64,000 bases of DNA from JAHEGP01 sp963751595 (GTDB lineage Bacteria > Pseudomonadota > Gammaproteobacteria > Pseudomonadales > JAHEGP01), in assembly GCA_963751595.1 (NCBI GenBank), contig CAVVVC010000012.1, positions 260,192-324,191 of the forward strand. The letters run 5' to 3'. The notes beneath the pieces are model-generated. The model was not told the DNA's origin. It did no database searches and saw only the letters and a list, made by a program, of their open reading frames with translations. The position numbers were made by a program, and so were the translations under genes. Below, one piece after another: positions 42,505 through 52,564 of the stretch. Each line of letters opens with the position of its first letter. The first letter of the stretch is position 1.

Positions 42505-43166
42505 TGGGAGACAGGGCAGTGAATCTGAGAGTCAAGCAACAGCAGGGGGTGGCATTGATTGTCAGCCTGGTGATTCTGGTACTGGTGACTGTTGCCGGCG
42601 TGGCCACCATGGAGTCCACCGGTATGCAGCTCAAAATGGCCAACGCCAGCCGTGACCGGCAACAGGCGTTTGAAGCCGCGGAGGCGGCTCTGCGCGTGGT
42701 CGAGGAGAATGTCAATGACAACGTCGATAATCTCGCCGAGCTGGACAATTTTTACTTCGAGTGCAGCGGCAGCGATTGTTACAAGCCGGATTGTGCGGGC
42801 GGGCGCTGTTTCCAGGGTATCTGGCGCGATGGCGACGAGGTTAAGCAATGTAAAGGCGTTGACGACTCCAACTCTCCTGCAGTGGAGCCCCCGACTACCA
42901 GCCCCTGGGAGACCGGAGAATCGGGAAGCGACCTGACTTTTCTCAATGTATGGGACGATACGTCCCTACATTTAACAACTTCAATTGACGGTTACGCTAA
43001 CGACGTTCGTTATATCGTCGAGTTTCGCTGCTTTACGGCAGCAGACCCCACTGTTGAATTGAGCGACAGTAACTACGCCCAGATATTTCGGATAACTGCC
43101 CGCGGTATGAGTAATTCAGGCCGTGTTGAGGCCATGCTGCAAAGTACCTACAAGCGTACCGAATAA
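42504..43166 (+). CDS. pilX: Type IV pilus assembly protein PilX
   Basis: A 220-residue minor pilin. The N-terminal region GVALIVSLVILVLVTVAGVATMESTGMQLKMA matches the PilX_N domain. A Cys-rich globular domain follows (FECSGSDCYKPDCAGGRCFQ), and the end is NYAQIFRITARGMSNSGRVEAMLQSTYKR. With PilV, PilW and PilY1 it is expected to prime pilus assembly at the tip. The frame is intact, unlike pilV and pilW just before it. The ATG overlaps the pilW stop. Confidence 0.9.
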   Translation: MGDRAVNLRVKQQQGVALIVSLVILVLVTVAGVATMESTGMQLKMANASRDRQQAFEAAEAALRVVEENVNDNVDNLAELDNFYFECSGSDCYKPDCAGGRCFQGIWRDGDEVKQCKGVDDSNSPAVEPPTTSPWETGESGSDLTFLNVWDDTSLHLTTSIDGYANDVRYIVEFRCFTAADPTVELSDSNYAQIFRITARGMSNSGRVEAMLQSTYKRTE

Positions 43167-43208
43167 TCGTTTTTTCAGGCATTAGCTAAACAGGATCGAG
43201 GTGTTGTC

Positions 43209-46200
43209 ATGGCCGTCTACCAGCAAAATACGGTGAACAATAACAGTCGCAAATATCCGCTGCTGCTGGCTGCAGTTGCCGCGGCGACCAGTACTTTTTC
43301 GGCGTTGTTGTGGTCCCAGACAGCGGAAGACTTCATCGCGGCGCCGCCCCTGCTGCAAAGTGCGGCACCGGCGCGAGTTATGTTGTTGCTTTCCAACGAC
43401 CATCAGCTGTACTTCAAGGCCTATACCGACTACACCGATCTGGATGGCGATGGAGAGCTGGATACCACATACAACGATGACTTCGATTATTACGGCTATT
43501 TTCATAGTGGTGTGTGCTATGACTACAGCGATAGCAATGGCCGGTTCGAACCCGCCGGTGCTGTCGTTAGCGGCCACCAGTGCAATGGCAACTGGAGTGG
43601 GAACTTCCTCAACTGGGCCAGTATGACGCGCATGGACATTGTCCGACGGGTTTTCTACGGCGGCAAGCGGTCGTTGGATACGGCTGACGAGACTGTCCTT
43701 CAGCGTACCTATTTGCCCAACGATGCTCACGCCTTCGTCAAGGTTTATGAAGGTGATGTTGCCAACTACACACCCTATGACTACGACACCATCAGCCTGT
43801 GTAATGTCACCCTGGCCACAGGTTTGAGTAAGGATGTCGACGAGAGTGTTAATCCACCGGTGATGCGTATTGCCGACGGTGGCTTTCCCCTGTGGTCAGT
43901 TACCGAAAGAGCCCAGTGTGTCTACCAGGGCGAAACATCGGCAAGTGGCGAAGTGGACCGTCCCGCCTCCGGTACAGAAGTCATCGTTCGGGTCCAGTCC
44001 TGTGTCGACGGGCTGGATGCCAATGTTGCATCCCTGATCGGAACTGAAGACTATTGTCGCGCATACGGCGACACGCCAGTTTACAAACCGGTCGGGGTGC
44101 TTCAGGAAAACAGCGAAGACGGCACTATTCAGTTTGGTTTGATGAGCGGTACCCACGGGCAAAAAATGAGCGGTGGTGTGCTGAGGCGAAACATTACCGC
44201 GCTGGCCGGTAACAGCGACCCTGACGACGACGAGATCGACCTGAGCAACGGGCGTTTTCGTTATCTCGATGACAGCGGTTTTTCCGGCGGGATCATTCAG
44301 ACCCTCGACAGCATGCGTATTGCCGGCTGGGACTACAGCAATAACTTTACCTACGCGGATTGCGATATACCCGGCATCAAAATACCCACCTACAAATCCA
44401 ACCCCACTGGCAATCGCAGTTGCAAGGACTGGGGTAACCCCCTGGCTGAGATGTACATGGAAGCGTTGCGCTATTTTGCAGCCAACGGCAACGCGCCCAT
44501 CGACCAGTTCAGCGCCGATGACGACAGTGATTACCTCAAGGGCATGGTCAGCGAACCCTGGAGTGACCCCTTATCAACGGAGGAGCCCTGTGCGAAATGC
44601 TCCATTATCGTGATGTCGACTGGCCTCAACTCGTTTGATGCCGATGAACTGGATGCCGTAAGCGGATTACCGGGGATTACCAGCGTCGACGACATCAATA
44701 GCAAGACTGACGCCATTGGGGTGAACGAGGGCCTTGTGGGCAGTTACGCGATTGTGGGCAATGTCGATGGTAATGCCAACGACAACTCCTGTACCGCGAA
44801 AGAGGTGGGCAACTTCAGTGATGTTCTGGGTATCTGCCCGGAGATGCCATCCCTTGAAGGTAGCTACGGTCTTGCCGGCCTGGCGTCCTATGCACAGACC
44901 ACGGATCTGCGGCCGGGCAATGCTTTGCCTGACATCCAGAATGTCGATACCTATACCATCGCCTTGGCTGAAACCCTGCCAAGCTTTTCCTTTACTACCC
45001 AGAGCGGCGACACCATCGGTGTGGTTCCGGCCTGTCAATCAACGCCCGCCGGAGCTGGTGATTGGTCCGACTGCTCCATCATCAACGCCACCGTGGTTGA
45101 GAAAACCGAGTTCTACACGCGCATTGATATTGCCTGGGAAGACTCCCTGTGGGGGTTCGACTATGACCTTGACGGTCTTGCTACGATAGAGGTGTGTACA
45201 GCCACCGGTAATGCGGCGATAACTGAGTGCCAATATTCCGGTGCGGTTGATACCAGTCAGCTCGTCAATTATAAGGAGTGGTTGACCACTGCCGCAGCAA
45301 GCGAGTTGCAGGTGAGGGTGTCAGTTCCCCAGGCCTATGCAGGGTTCGACCTGCGTTTTGGCGCCATAGTGGGTGGTACTCTCAACGATGGCATCGTTTT
45401 CAATGCTTTCAGGCCCGGGGGTAGCAACTACACTTGCCTGTTGCCGGGGGCCTGTGACGCGACGGCACAGAGTCGCATGGTGTGGTCCGACCCGACGTTG
45501 CTGACGGCCGGCGCCTCGGAGGCGGAGTTCCTCGAAAACCCGCTCTGGTACGCTGCCAAGTACGGCAATTTTTCCGGAAGTGACAGCAAGGACCTGCCAA
45601 CGGTCACCGAAGAGTGGGACATCATGGATCTGGACGGGAACCCCAACCCGGACGGCTTGCCTGATGCCTACTTCCCGGTGCGCAACCCTGGTCAACTGGC
45701 GAAGCGGTTAAACAACATCGTCACCCTGATTCAAAAACAAGCGGCTTCGGGAACATCGGTTGCGGTGACCCTGGAGCGCCGGGATGGCGTGGGGGCCACT
45801 TTCCAGGCTTACTATTTCCCTTCCTACAAAAAACCAGGGGCAAATCTCAACGAGGTCAACTGGGTGGGTGGCTTGCATGCGCTCTTTCTCGACGATGATC
45901 TCAATCTGCGCGAGGACAGTAACCAGGATGGTGTTCTCGATCCATCAGACAGCGTCATCAACCTGTTTTATGACGGCGAGAACACCGTGGTGCAGCGCCT
46001 TAATGCGGACGGCTCGGTGGCGGCAACAGTACCTTTTACCTCCATCGAACCCATCTGGGATGCCAAGGACTGGCTGGCAGACCTCAGTGATGCCCAGGTT
46101 GTCAACCAACGGGCCTACGCGGGCAGTGTAGGGCGACACATATTCACCTGGATGGATCTACCTGAGGCTGATGGTACCGGGCCGGACGGCCAGGTTGATG

Positions 46201-48236
46201 CTGGCGAAGTGGTCGACTTCGTGCCAGACGAATTTGCCAGCGATGGGCGTTATCGCATTCTGGGCGTCGAGGAAACCGAGGCCGCTTCACTGATCAACTT
46301 CATTCGCGGCTCCGATGAACAACCGAACAAGCGCTCGCGAACGGTAAACTTCGAAGGCGACTCAGCATTCAGCGTATGGCGGCTGGGGGATATAGTGCAC
46401 TCCTCGCCGGTCATCGTGGGGCGACCGGGAGACGGCTACGATATTGACTACCGGGATGGCAGTTATACGGAATTTCGCAACCGCTACCTCGATCGTCGCC
46501 AGGTGGTATATGCCGGCGCCAATGATGGCATGTTGCATGCTTTTAACGCCGGTTTTTACCAGCAAGGGAGCTCCAGCTTTGCCACTGCGGCTACCGATCC
46601 GGTCACAGGTGAAAACCTGGTAGAGTATGATCTAGGTGCCGAGATGTGGGCCTATGTGCCGCGTAACCTCTTGCCCCACTTGCGTTGGCTAGGGGAAAAC
46701 AACTATCAGCACGCTTTTTACGTCGATGGTGAACCTCGAGTTTATGATGTCAACATTTTTGAGCCGGACGACACTCATCCGGGGGGGTGGGGAACCATCC
46801 TCGTCGTCGGTTTCCGCTTCGGGGGTGGAGACATCAGTCTCGATCTTGATGGCGACGGAGCCAACGATTTCACCAGTCGATCGGCCTACGTGGTTCTGGA
46901 TATCACGGACCCGGAACAGCCGCCTGAACTCCTGGCGGAGATTACCGACCCCAAACTGGGTTACACCACCGTTGTACCTACTCTGGTAAAGGGCCGGTTA
47001 GAAGATTTGACCACCGGTTTATTCAACGAAAATGAAGACGCATGGTATCTGGTATTTGGCTCCGGGCCCGCGGGTATCGACGACGCGACGCGCCGTGACG
47101 CCCTGACTCGCGGTGTCAGCCATCAAAATGCGCATTTGTTCGTCTATGATCTCGTCGCCCGGGAATTTGTCGATATGGACAGCGCAACGGATGGCCTCCA
47201 GACCGGGCTTGATACCGGACTTGCAAACAGTTTTCTTGGTGACCCGACAGCCGCCGACTGGGACCGTAACTATGTGGACGATATGGTGTATTTTGGCCTG
47301 GTAGAGGGCCTTGATCCTGGGGCTCCGGCCGGCCGCCTGAACCGGCTGAAGTTTACGATGCCTTTCACCGCGGGCAGCGCGCCTGTCATCAGCCTGTCGG
47401 ACAGCGCTATTAGTACGCTTTTAAATCCCGCAATGCCGTTCCAGGGTGCACCCGTCACTTTTCGTGACCTCGGTGCCAGTCGGGAGTGGGTGCTTGCTGG
47501 AACCGGGCGCTATCTGACGGCGGTGGATAACGTCACCGACTATACCAGCCGATTTTATGGCCTGCTTGAGCCGCTGAACGACAGTGGTGATTTCAGTCTT
47601 GCGACCCTGGATGAAAGCGCTTTGGCTGATACCACTGATCTGGTCATACTGGACAATAATACGGTTTACGATGCCAACACCGCGGCTACCCCCGCGACGG
47701 TAAGGGCATCAGCAACCGACATTAGCGTGGACAACTTCAGTGATCTAATGACTGTGACCAAGGAGGCCGGGGGTTGGTTTAACGAACTCGGCCCGCTGAC
47801 CATACGAGTTGATTCGGACGGGATTCCAGTCGAGTCGACGGAGTCACGAAATTACAACGGTGCGATTGCCATCAGCTCGGGCGTCGGTTTCGTCAAGTAC
47901 GCACCCGATCAGAGTGTCTGTCTCCCGTCCGGTTATAGCACCTTGCGATTTGTCGACTCCCGCACCGGGACGGCATCGCGAAATATATTTTTCGAGTCGG
48001 TCCTTGCACAGGACAGTTTCCTGAATATTACCGGCGATGCCGAACTGCTGAGTGCAGAAAGCGAGACCATGCAGGGAGCGATTTCCAAATTGACCCTGGT
48101 GCGGACCAACGACGGCAACGCAGTGGGTAGCAGTGATAATTATGGCGGTATCCAATTTGACAAAATTGGTGCACTTCCTCCCTTGAGCCGACGCCAGAGC
48201 TGGCGTGAACTGCCCATTTTTCAGGAGGTTGAGTAA
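43209..48236 (+). CDS. pilY1: PilY1-type pilus tip adhesin/assembly protein
   Basis: A 1675-residue secreted protein at the pilus tip that promotes pilus extension and adhesion. A hydrophobic signal segment lies at about 18-36. The N-terminal half is a long mixed domain with several calcium-type loops (DLDGDGELD near 80; LDGNPNPDG; EDSNQDGVLDPSDS). The C-terminal half (about 1050-1500) is the PilY1 beta-propeller: GDIVHSSPVIVG, VVYAGANDGMLHAFNAGFY, EMWAYVPRNLLPHLRWL and HAFYVDGEPRVYDV. Another calcium-like loop is SLDLDGDGANDF. No clear MIDAS (DxSxS) motif is visible near the N-terminus, so a working von Willebrand A domain is doubtful. The frame is uninterrupted for 5 kb. Confidence 0.9.
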   Translation: MAVYQQNTVNNNSRKYPLLLAAVAAATSTFSALLWSQTAEDFIAAPPLLQSAAPARVMLLLSNDHQLYFKAYTDYTDLDGDGELDTTYNDDFDYYGYFHSGVCYDYSDSNGRFEPAGAVVSGHQCNGNWSGNFLNWASMTRMDIVRRVFYGGKRSLDTADETVLQRTYLPNDAHAFVKVYEGDVANYTPYDYDTISLCNVTLATGLSKDVDESVNPPVMRIADGGFPLWSVTERAQCVYQGETSASGEVDRPASGTEVIVRVQSCVDGLDANVASLIGTEDYCRAYGDTPVYKPVGVLQENSEDGTIQFGLMSGTHGQKMSGGVLRRNITALAGNSDPDDDEIDLSNGRFRYLDDSGFSGGIIQTLDSMRIAGWDYSNNFTYADCDIPGIKIPTYKSNPTGNRSCKDWGNPLAEMYMEALRYFAANGNAPIDQFSADDDSDYLKGMVSEPWSDPLSTEEPCAKCSIIVMSTGLNSFDADELDAVSGLPGITSVDDINSKTDAIGVNEGLVGSYAIVGNVDGNANDNSCTAKEVGNFSDVLGICPEMPSLEGSYGLAGLASYAQTTDLRPGNALPDIQNVDTYTIALAETLPSFSFTTQSGDTIGVVPACQSTPAGAGDWSDCSIINATVVEKTEFYTRIDIAWEDSLWGFDYDLDGLATIEVCTATGNAAITECQYSGAVDTSQLVNYKEWLTTAAASELQVRVSVPQAYAGFDLRFGAIVGGTLNDGIVFNAFRPGGSNYTCLLPGACDATAQSRMVWSDPTLLTAGASEAEFLENPLWYAAKYGNFSGSDSKDLPTVTEEWDIMDLDGNPNPDGLPDAYFPVRNPGQLAKRLNNIVTLIQKQAASGTSVAVTLERRDGVGATFQAYYFPSYKKPGANLNEVNWVGGLHALFLDDDLNLREDSNQDGVLDPSDSVINLFYDGENTVVQRLNADGSVAATVPFTSIEPIWDAKDWLADLSDAQVVNQRAYAGSVGRHIFTWMDLPEADGTGPDGQVDAGEVVDFVPDEFASDGRYRILGVEETEAASLINFIRGSDEQPNKRSRTVNFEGDSAFSVWRLGDIVHSSPVIVGRPGDGYDIDYRDGSYTEFRNRYLDRRQVVYAGANDGMLHAFNAGFYQQGSSSFATAATDPVTGENLVEYDLGAEMWAYVPRNLLPHLRWLGENNYQHAFYVDGEPRVYDVNIFEPDDTHPGGWGTILVVGFRFGGGDISLDLDGDGANDFTSRSAYVVLDITDPEQPPELLAEITDPKLGYTTVVPTLVKGRLEDLTTGLFNENEDAWYLVFGSGPAGIDDATRRDALTRGVSHQNAHLFVYDLVAREFVDMDSATDGLQTGLDTGLANSFLGDPTAADWDRNYVDDMVYFGLVEGLDPGAPAGRLNRLKFTMPFTAGSAPVISLSDSAISTLLNPAMPFQGAPVTFRDLGASREWVLAGTGRYLTAVDNVTDYTSRFYGLLEPLNDSGDFSLATLDESALADTTDLVILDNNTVYDANTAATPATVRASATDISVDNFSDLMTVTKEAGGWFNELGPLTIRVDSDGIPVESTESRNYNGAIAISSGVGFVKYAPDQSVCLPSGYSTLRFVDSRTGTASRNIFFESVLAQDSFLNITGDAELLSAESETMQGAISKLTLVRTNDGNAVGSSDNYGGIQFDKIGALPPLSRRQSWRELPIFQEVE

Positions 48237-48662
48237 ATGAGGTATCGCTCCAAGCAAGGTGGCTTTAGCCTGTTAGAGCTTTTGGTGGTGATTGTGGTGC
48301 TCGGTTTATTGCTGAGCATCGCAATTCCAAATTACAGTGCCTATGTTGAGCGCTCGCGGCGCAGCGATGCCCGGTCGGCGCTGCTTGAAATCGCCTCTGC
48401 CCAGGAACGTATCTATTTTGAGCGCAATCAATACACAGGTACGGTGACCGATGTGTGGAGTCATCAGGTGGATGGTAATTCGGTGTCCAGTGAAGGCTTC
48501 TACACGATTACCGTTGCGTTGACTGGCGATGACCCGAATCGCTTTACCGCCACTGCAACTGCCCGGGGTAAGCAGGCGGGTGATGAGGATTGCACCAGCT
48601 TCAGCATCGACGACACGGGATTGAAAAGCGCCGCCGGTGATGCCGCAGCCGAGTGCTGGTAG
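48237..48662 (+). CDS. pilE: Type IV pilin PilE-like
   Basis: A 141-residue pilin. A short basic leader (MRYRSKQGG) precedes the class III cleavage site before FSLLELLVVIVVLGLLLSIAIPNYSAYVERSRRSDARSALLEIASAQERIYF (in parts), the usual PilE helix. Two C-terminal Cys (DEDCTSF and AECW) should form the pilin disulfide loop. It starts right after the pilY1 stop, with AGGAGG upstream inside pilY1. It is the last plus-strand gene of the cluster. PilE here is probably a minor pilin, not the major subunit. Confidence 0.88.
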   Translation: MRYRSKQGGFSLLELLVVIVVLGLLLSIAIPNYSAYVERSRRSDARSALLEIASAQERIYFERNQYTGTVTDVWSHQVDGNSVSSEGFYTITVALTGDDPNRFTATATARGKQAGDEDCTSFSIDDTGLKSAAGDAAAECW

Positions 48663-48686
48663 TGGGTCGGTAAGTCAGCCTTTTTC

Positions 48687-49241
48687 TCAAGCGCAGGATG
48701 GCATGCGCTTGTCTCCGTAGTCTGCGATGCCATCACCATCCCGGTCGCGGCTGATATAGGCGCGGCCCACTCTATTGATAACCAACTGCCGAGCATTGCG
48801 AATGTCGCCATCGGCCGGACATAGTGTAAAAGCGCCGTTCTCTGCCGCGGCGCCACTCTCGCGAAAGCGCAAATACCCTGGCCCGAAGCCTCGCCAGCGT
48901 ATGTCGCTCCTGCGCTTGTTCTGTTGCCAGTGCACGACGATGCGATCATCACCGTCGATCCGGTTGTTGCGATTGCGATCGGTAAAAACGGTGACATCCT
49001 GATTCCAGTTCCTGGTACAGCGCTGGCTGGCGTCTGTTGCGCAGACCACAACGCGCGCACTCTCGAACACGGCGCTTTGCCGCGCCATCTTTACCAGGTG
49101 TAGCAGCGATTTGCTGTCAGCAAACACTTGATGTCGCTGTAGGGAATTGCCCAGGGGAGGGATTGCGATTGCCAGCGCCAGGCTCAGCAGTACCAGGCTT
49201 AGTAACAGTTCGAACAGGGTAAAGCCGCGCAGTTTTGCCAT
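48687..49241 (-). CDS. GspH/FimT family pseudopilin (second copy)
   Basis: A 184-residue prepilin on the opposite strand to the pil cluster. The leader is short (MAKLRG), followed by FTLFELLLSLVLLSLALAIAIPP. The FimT/GspH domain shows VKMARQSAVFESARVVVCATDASQRCTRNWNQDVTVFTDRNRNNRIDG and FGPGYLRFRESGAAAENGAFTLCPADG (each in parts). Its intact frame means that the broken fimT at 40283 may have a functional substitute. It is 24 bp from the pilE 3' end (convergent) and transcribed in the same direction as pilR and pilS. A run of bases (GGAGGAAAT) precedes the ATG. Confidence 0.87.
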   Translation of the reverse strand: MAKLRGFTLFELLLSLVLLSLALAIAIPPLGNSLQRHQVFADSKSLLHLVKMARQSAVFESARVVVCATDASQRCTRNWNQDVTVFTDRNRNNRIDGDDRIVVHWQQNKRRSDIRWRGFGPGYLRFRESGAAAENGAFTLCPADGDIRNARQLVINRVGRAYISRDRDGDGIADYGDKRMPSCA

Positions 49242-49447
49242 TGGATTTCCTCCTTGAAATCGTCGCTCTCGTCCGTGAAAGCCTTGGGGGATAGTAATGC
49301 CCTGGCGGCAGCAGGTCAGCCATTTATTTGGTAACTAGTAAGGGGTTAGCCCGGACTCCACTTCTCGCACGCGATCTTCCGAGGATACCAGCGGGGGTAT
49401 GCCAGGCGGCTGACGGGAGACCCGAATTCGGCCGGCCTGGAAAGGGC

Positions 49448-50827
49448 TTATTCCAGTTCGAGCTTTTTCAATCGATAGCGCAGTGCGCGAAAGGATATGC
49501 CAAGGGAACGGGCTGCCTCGGTTTTGTTCCAGCGGCAGCGTTCCAGTGCGCGGTTGATGATGTCTTTCTCTATGCCCTCCAGGAAAGCTTCCAGCGATGG
49601 CACCGGCTCGGAGGTATCGATCTGCGGAAACAATGTTTCCTGGCCTTGCGCCGAAGTGGTGGTGCCACCAGGGGCGCCACTTTCGGCGGCGAGCTGGAGG
49701 TCGTCGGCGGTGATGTGATTGGTCTCGCACAGTGTCGCCGCCCGCTCCAGAATGTTTTCCAACTCCCTTACATTGCCCGGAAACGGGTAAGCCTTAAGTC
49801 GGCTAAGGGCGTCATCGTCGAGCTCGGGCTTACTGATGTCCCAATCCTTTGCCAGGTTTGCCAGAATAAAATCGGTCAGCAGAGGAATGTCCTGTTGGCG
49901 CTGGCGTAGACTCGGCACCTCGAGTTGGATGACGTTGATGCGGTAAAACAAATCGCCCCTAAACTTTTCGTTCTCCACCTCCCTGGCCAGGTCCTTGTGA
50001 GTGGCGCTCAGGATGCGGCAGTCGATGGCAACTTCTTCCTGGCCACCGATGGGACGCACCGCTTTTTCCTGAATCGCCCGCAGTAGTTTTACCTGCATGT
50101 TGAGCGGCAGGTCGGCGACTTCATCCAGAAACAGGGTACCCCCTTGGGCGGCCTGAAACAGGCCGGGCTTGTCTTCGCTGGCACCGGTGAAACTGCCCTT
50201 CTTGTGGCCGAAAAACTCGCTTTCCATCAGTTCGCCGGGGATGGCGCCGCAGTTGACAGGTACGAAGGGACCGCTGGCCCTGGGGCCGTTGGCATGAATC
50301 AGGCGGGCGACCAGTTCCTTGCCGGTGCCCGACTCACCGCTGATGTAGACGGGCGCCTGGCTTCGGGCCAATTTGGCAATTTGCTTGCGTAAGGTCTTGA
50401 TCGCCGGTGTCTCGCCCAGCAGTTGGGGTTCGTCGGCATAGGAAAAGGCGTTGGGCGCATTCTCCAGCTTGAGTGCGCTATTGACCAGGTGGCGCAGTTG
50501 TTCCAGCTCCACCGGCTTGGAAACAAAATCGAAAGCTCCGGCCTTGAGTGAGTCAATGGCGGTCTCGACGCTGCCAAAGGCGGTGACCACAGCGACCGGC
50601 AACTCGGGGTAGTGTTCCGTGATCGTGCGCACCAGGTCTATGCCGGTGCCATCCGGCAAGCGCATATCGGTCAGGCAAAGGTGGTAATCCTGCTCCTGCA
50701 GCAGCCGCCTGGCCCCCGCCAGGTTGGCCGCAGAGCTGGTGTCCAGACCCATACGATTGAGCGTAATCTCCAGCAGCTCGCGAATATCGGCCTCGTCATC
50801 GACTACCAGTACTTTGTGTTTCGTCAT
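49448..50827 (-). CDS. pilR: Sigma-54-dependent response regulator PilR
   Basis: Activates pilin transcription with RpoN. The 459-residue protein has a receiver domain (Asp54 in CLTDMRLPDG), an AAA+ domain with the Walker A GESGTGKE (about 169) and the sigma-54 contact loop GSFTGA (GAFTGA variant, about 213), the Walker B GGTLFLDEVADLP, and a Fis-type HTH at the end (NRALERCRWNKTEAARSLGISFRALRYRLKKL). It lies 21 bp after pilS and forms the pilSR operon. Confidence 0.95.
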   Translation of the reverse strand: MTKHKVLVVDDEADIRELLEITLNRMGLDTSSAANLAGARRLLQEQDYHLCLTDMRLPDGTGIDLVRTITEHYPELPVAVVTAFGSVETAIDSLKAGAFDFVSKPVELEQLRHLVNSALKLENAPNAFSYADEPQLLGETPAIKTLRKQIAKLARSQAPVYISGESGTGKELVARLIHANGPRASGPFVPVNCGAIPGELMESEFFGHKKGSFTGASEDKPGLFQAAQGGTLFLDEVADLPLNMQVKLLRAIQEKAVRPIGGQEEVAIDCRILSATHKDLAREVENEKFRGDLFYRINVIQLEVPSLRQRQQDIPLLTDFILANLAKDWDISKPELDDDALSRLKAYPFPGNVRELENILERAATLCETNHITADDLQLAAESGAPGGTTTSAQGQETLFPQIDTSEPVPSLEAFLEGIEKDIINRALERCRWNKTEAARSLGISFRALRYRLKKLELE

Positions 50828-50848
50828 AGTCCTCGCCTTGCTCCCGGA

Positions 50849-52453
50849 TCAGGCCAACCAGCGCTTTTTATGATGGGCAAAGCTCAGCCGAAAGCAGCTC
50901 TGCTTGTGTTCGGTTCGAAGATAGGTGAGATGGGTCTGGTGGGCTTCGCACATCTCCCGGGCCAGATAAAGCCCAAGTCCGGTGCCGGAATTCTCGGTAG
51001 TATAAAACGGTTCGAACAACTGGGATAGCCGCTCATCATCGATTCCCGGGCCCTGGTCGATGATGTCAAGTTGCGGCAGCTCATTGGTGGGTTCGATGTA
51101 GCAGCGGATAATCAAAGTGTGGCGCCCGGTGGCTTTGGCGCTGTAACGCAGGCCGTTGTCGAACAAGTTGGTCATCACCTGGTCGAGTTGGGACTGGTCG
51201 AAGGTGACTTCGATGTTTTGCCGGTTGTTGCGAAACGTGATGTGGGGATTGACGCTGCTGTTGGCTTTATACTGCTGGATAAATTCCTCGAGGTATTCGT
51301 TGAGTTGCAGTTGGCGGGGTTGGGGGTTGTCTCGCCGTGACAGGGCGAGAACGTTTTCGACAACCTGGTTAACCCGCCTGGACTGACTGGTGATAATCTC
51401 GCAGAATCGCTGGTCCCCGCTGCTCAGTTGCGGCGATTCACTCAGCAATTGTGCGGCATGGCTGATGGCACCCAGCGGATTGCGGATTTCGTGGGCGATG
51501 CTGGCCGTGAGACGTCCCAGCGACCCAAGCTTGAGAGCCTGGGCCTGCTGAGTCACCTGACGGGTGTCTTCGAGGAAGACCAGGCTCTGCTGGGATTCCC
51601 CCGCAATGAGGGGAGTAAAGCTTGCCTGAACGGCCGATTCGGAACCGTTGATCTTGAATGGGGTGGGCAGGTGCTGCGGCTTATTGCTCCAGGCATGCCA
51701 GGCTTCGTTCAGTGCCGCCGGTATGGTTGTGCCGATCAGGTGACGGGTGCTGGCATTCAGGCCCAGTAGATTGCGGGCAGATTCGTTGATCAAATAAATC
51801 GTGCCCTTGTCATTGATGACCACGATACCGGTGCGCATGCGCTGGACAATCTTCTCGTTGAGTAGCTGCAGCTCTTCAATATTCTCCGCCCGCTGGGCCG
51901 CGAGTGCTTCGGTGCGCCTCGCACGCGTAACCAGGTGCTGCACGACAAAGGCAGTGATAAAGAAAACCAGACCCAGGGTGCCGGCGGTTGCCAGTTCGTT
52001 GGACGGCAGGTTGTGGGAGATGACCCGGGTCACAGCCTGCAACACGATGGAAAAAGCGGCGAGCGCTGCGACCAGCAAGGACATGCGGTTGGGTAACACC
52101 AGCGCCGAGCCGACGATGGCGATGATAAATAACAGCGACAGGGGGCGACTGTAAAAGCCACTGGCCTGGATGAGTATGTTCAGCGCGAGAATGTCAATGA
52201 TCCCCACGGCGACCAGCAGCCGTTTGGCATGATCGAGCGCCCGCCGCACAGACAGCACCAGCAAGCCGATGTGCAGGCACGCATAGCAGATCAAGGTTGC
52301 GAGAAACAGCCTGGGGTGGAGATCTCCGACCAACCGGGTATCGAGCTTGATACTGAAAAGAACCAGCAGTAGCAGTGCTATCAGTAATCGGTAGGAGCTA
52401 AGGACAGCAATCAGGTTGCGCTGCGGGATGCTGTCGCCGGAGTGGGTGGACAT
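50849..52453 (-). CDS. pilS: Sensor histidine kinase PilS
   Basis: Inner-membrane kinase that senses pilin levels and phosphorylates PilR. The 534-residue protein has about six membrane helices in the first 190 residues, a PAS-like domain (MRTGIVVINDKGTIYLINESARNLLGL), the H-box SIAHEIRNPLGAISHAAQLL, the N-box TNLFDNGLRYS, and DQGPGIDDERLSQLFEPFYTT with GTGLGLYLAREMCEAH. ATG 52453 (MSTHSGDSIPQRN) is the likely start; an open frame extends to 52540. nadE is divergent, about 110 bp away. Confidence 0.93.
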   Translation of the reverse strand: MSTHSGDSIPQRNLIAVLSSYRLLIALLLLVLFSIKLDTRLVGDLHPRLFLATLICYACLHIGLLVLSVRRALDHAKRLLVAVGIIDILALNILIQASGFYSRPLSLLFIIAIVGSALVLPNRMSLLVAALAAFSIVLQAVTRVISHNLPSNELATAGTLGLVFFITAFVVQHLVTRARRTEALAAQRAENIEELQLLNEKIVQRMRTGIVVINDKGTIYLINESARNLLGLNASTRHLIGTTIPAALNEAWHAWSNKPQHLPTPFKINGSESAVQASFTPLIAGESQQSLVFLEDTRQVTQQAQALKLGSLGRLTASIAHEIRNPLGAISHAAQLLSESPQLSSGDQRFCEIITSQSRRVNQVVENVLALSRRDNPQPRQLQLNEYLEEFIQQYKANSSVNPHITFRNNRQNIEVTFDQSQLDQVMTNLFDNGLRYSAKATGRHTLIIRCYIEPTNELPQLDIIDQGPGIDDERLSQLFEPFYTTENSGTGLGLYLAREMCEAHQTHLTYLRTEHKQSCFRLSFAHHKKRWLA

Positions 52454-52564
52454 GGGTTTTCCGTTGACCAAAATGGTAGATTGCGCTTTGCACAAGTCGC
52501 TCGATTGCAGGAAAATACAGGCCATTGGCTTTGGCCGCAATTCCTCGTTTCAGTGTAGCGACTT

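Noticed and set aside
43540..43560. GGTTCGAACCC, resembling a tRNA T-arm
   Set aside because: It is inside the pilY1 reading frame and no acceptor stem or anticodon arm is nearby.
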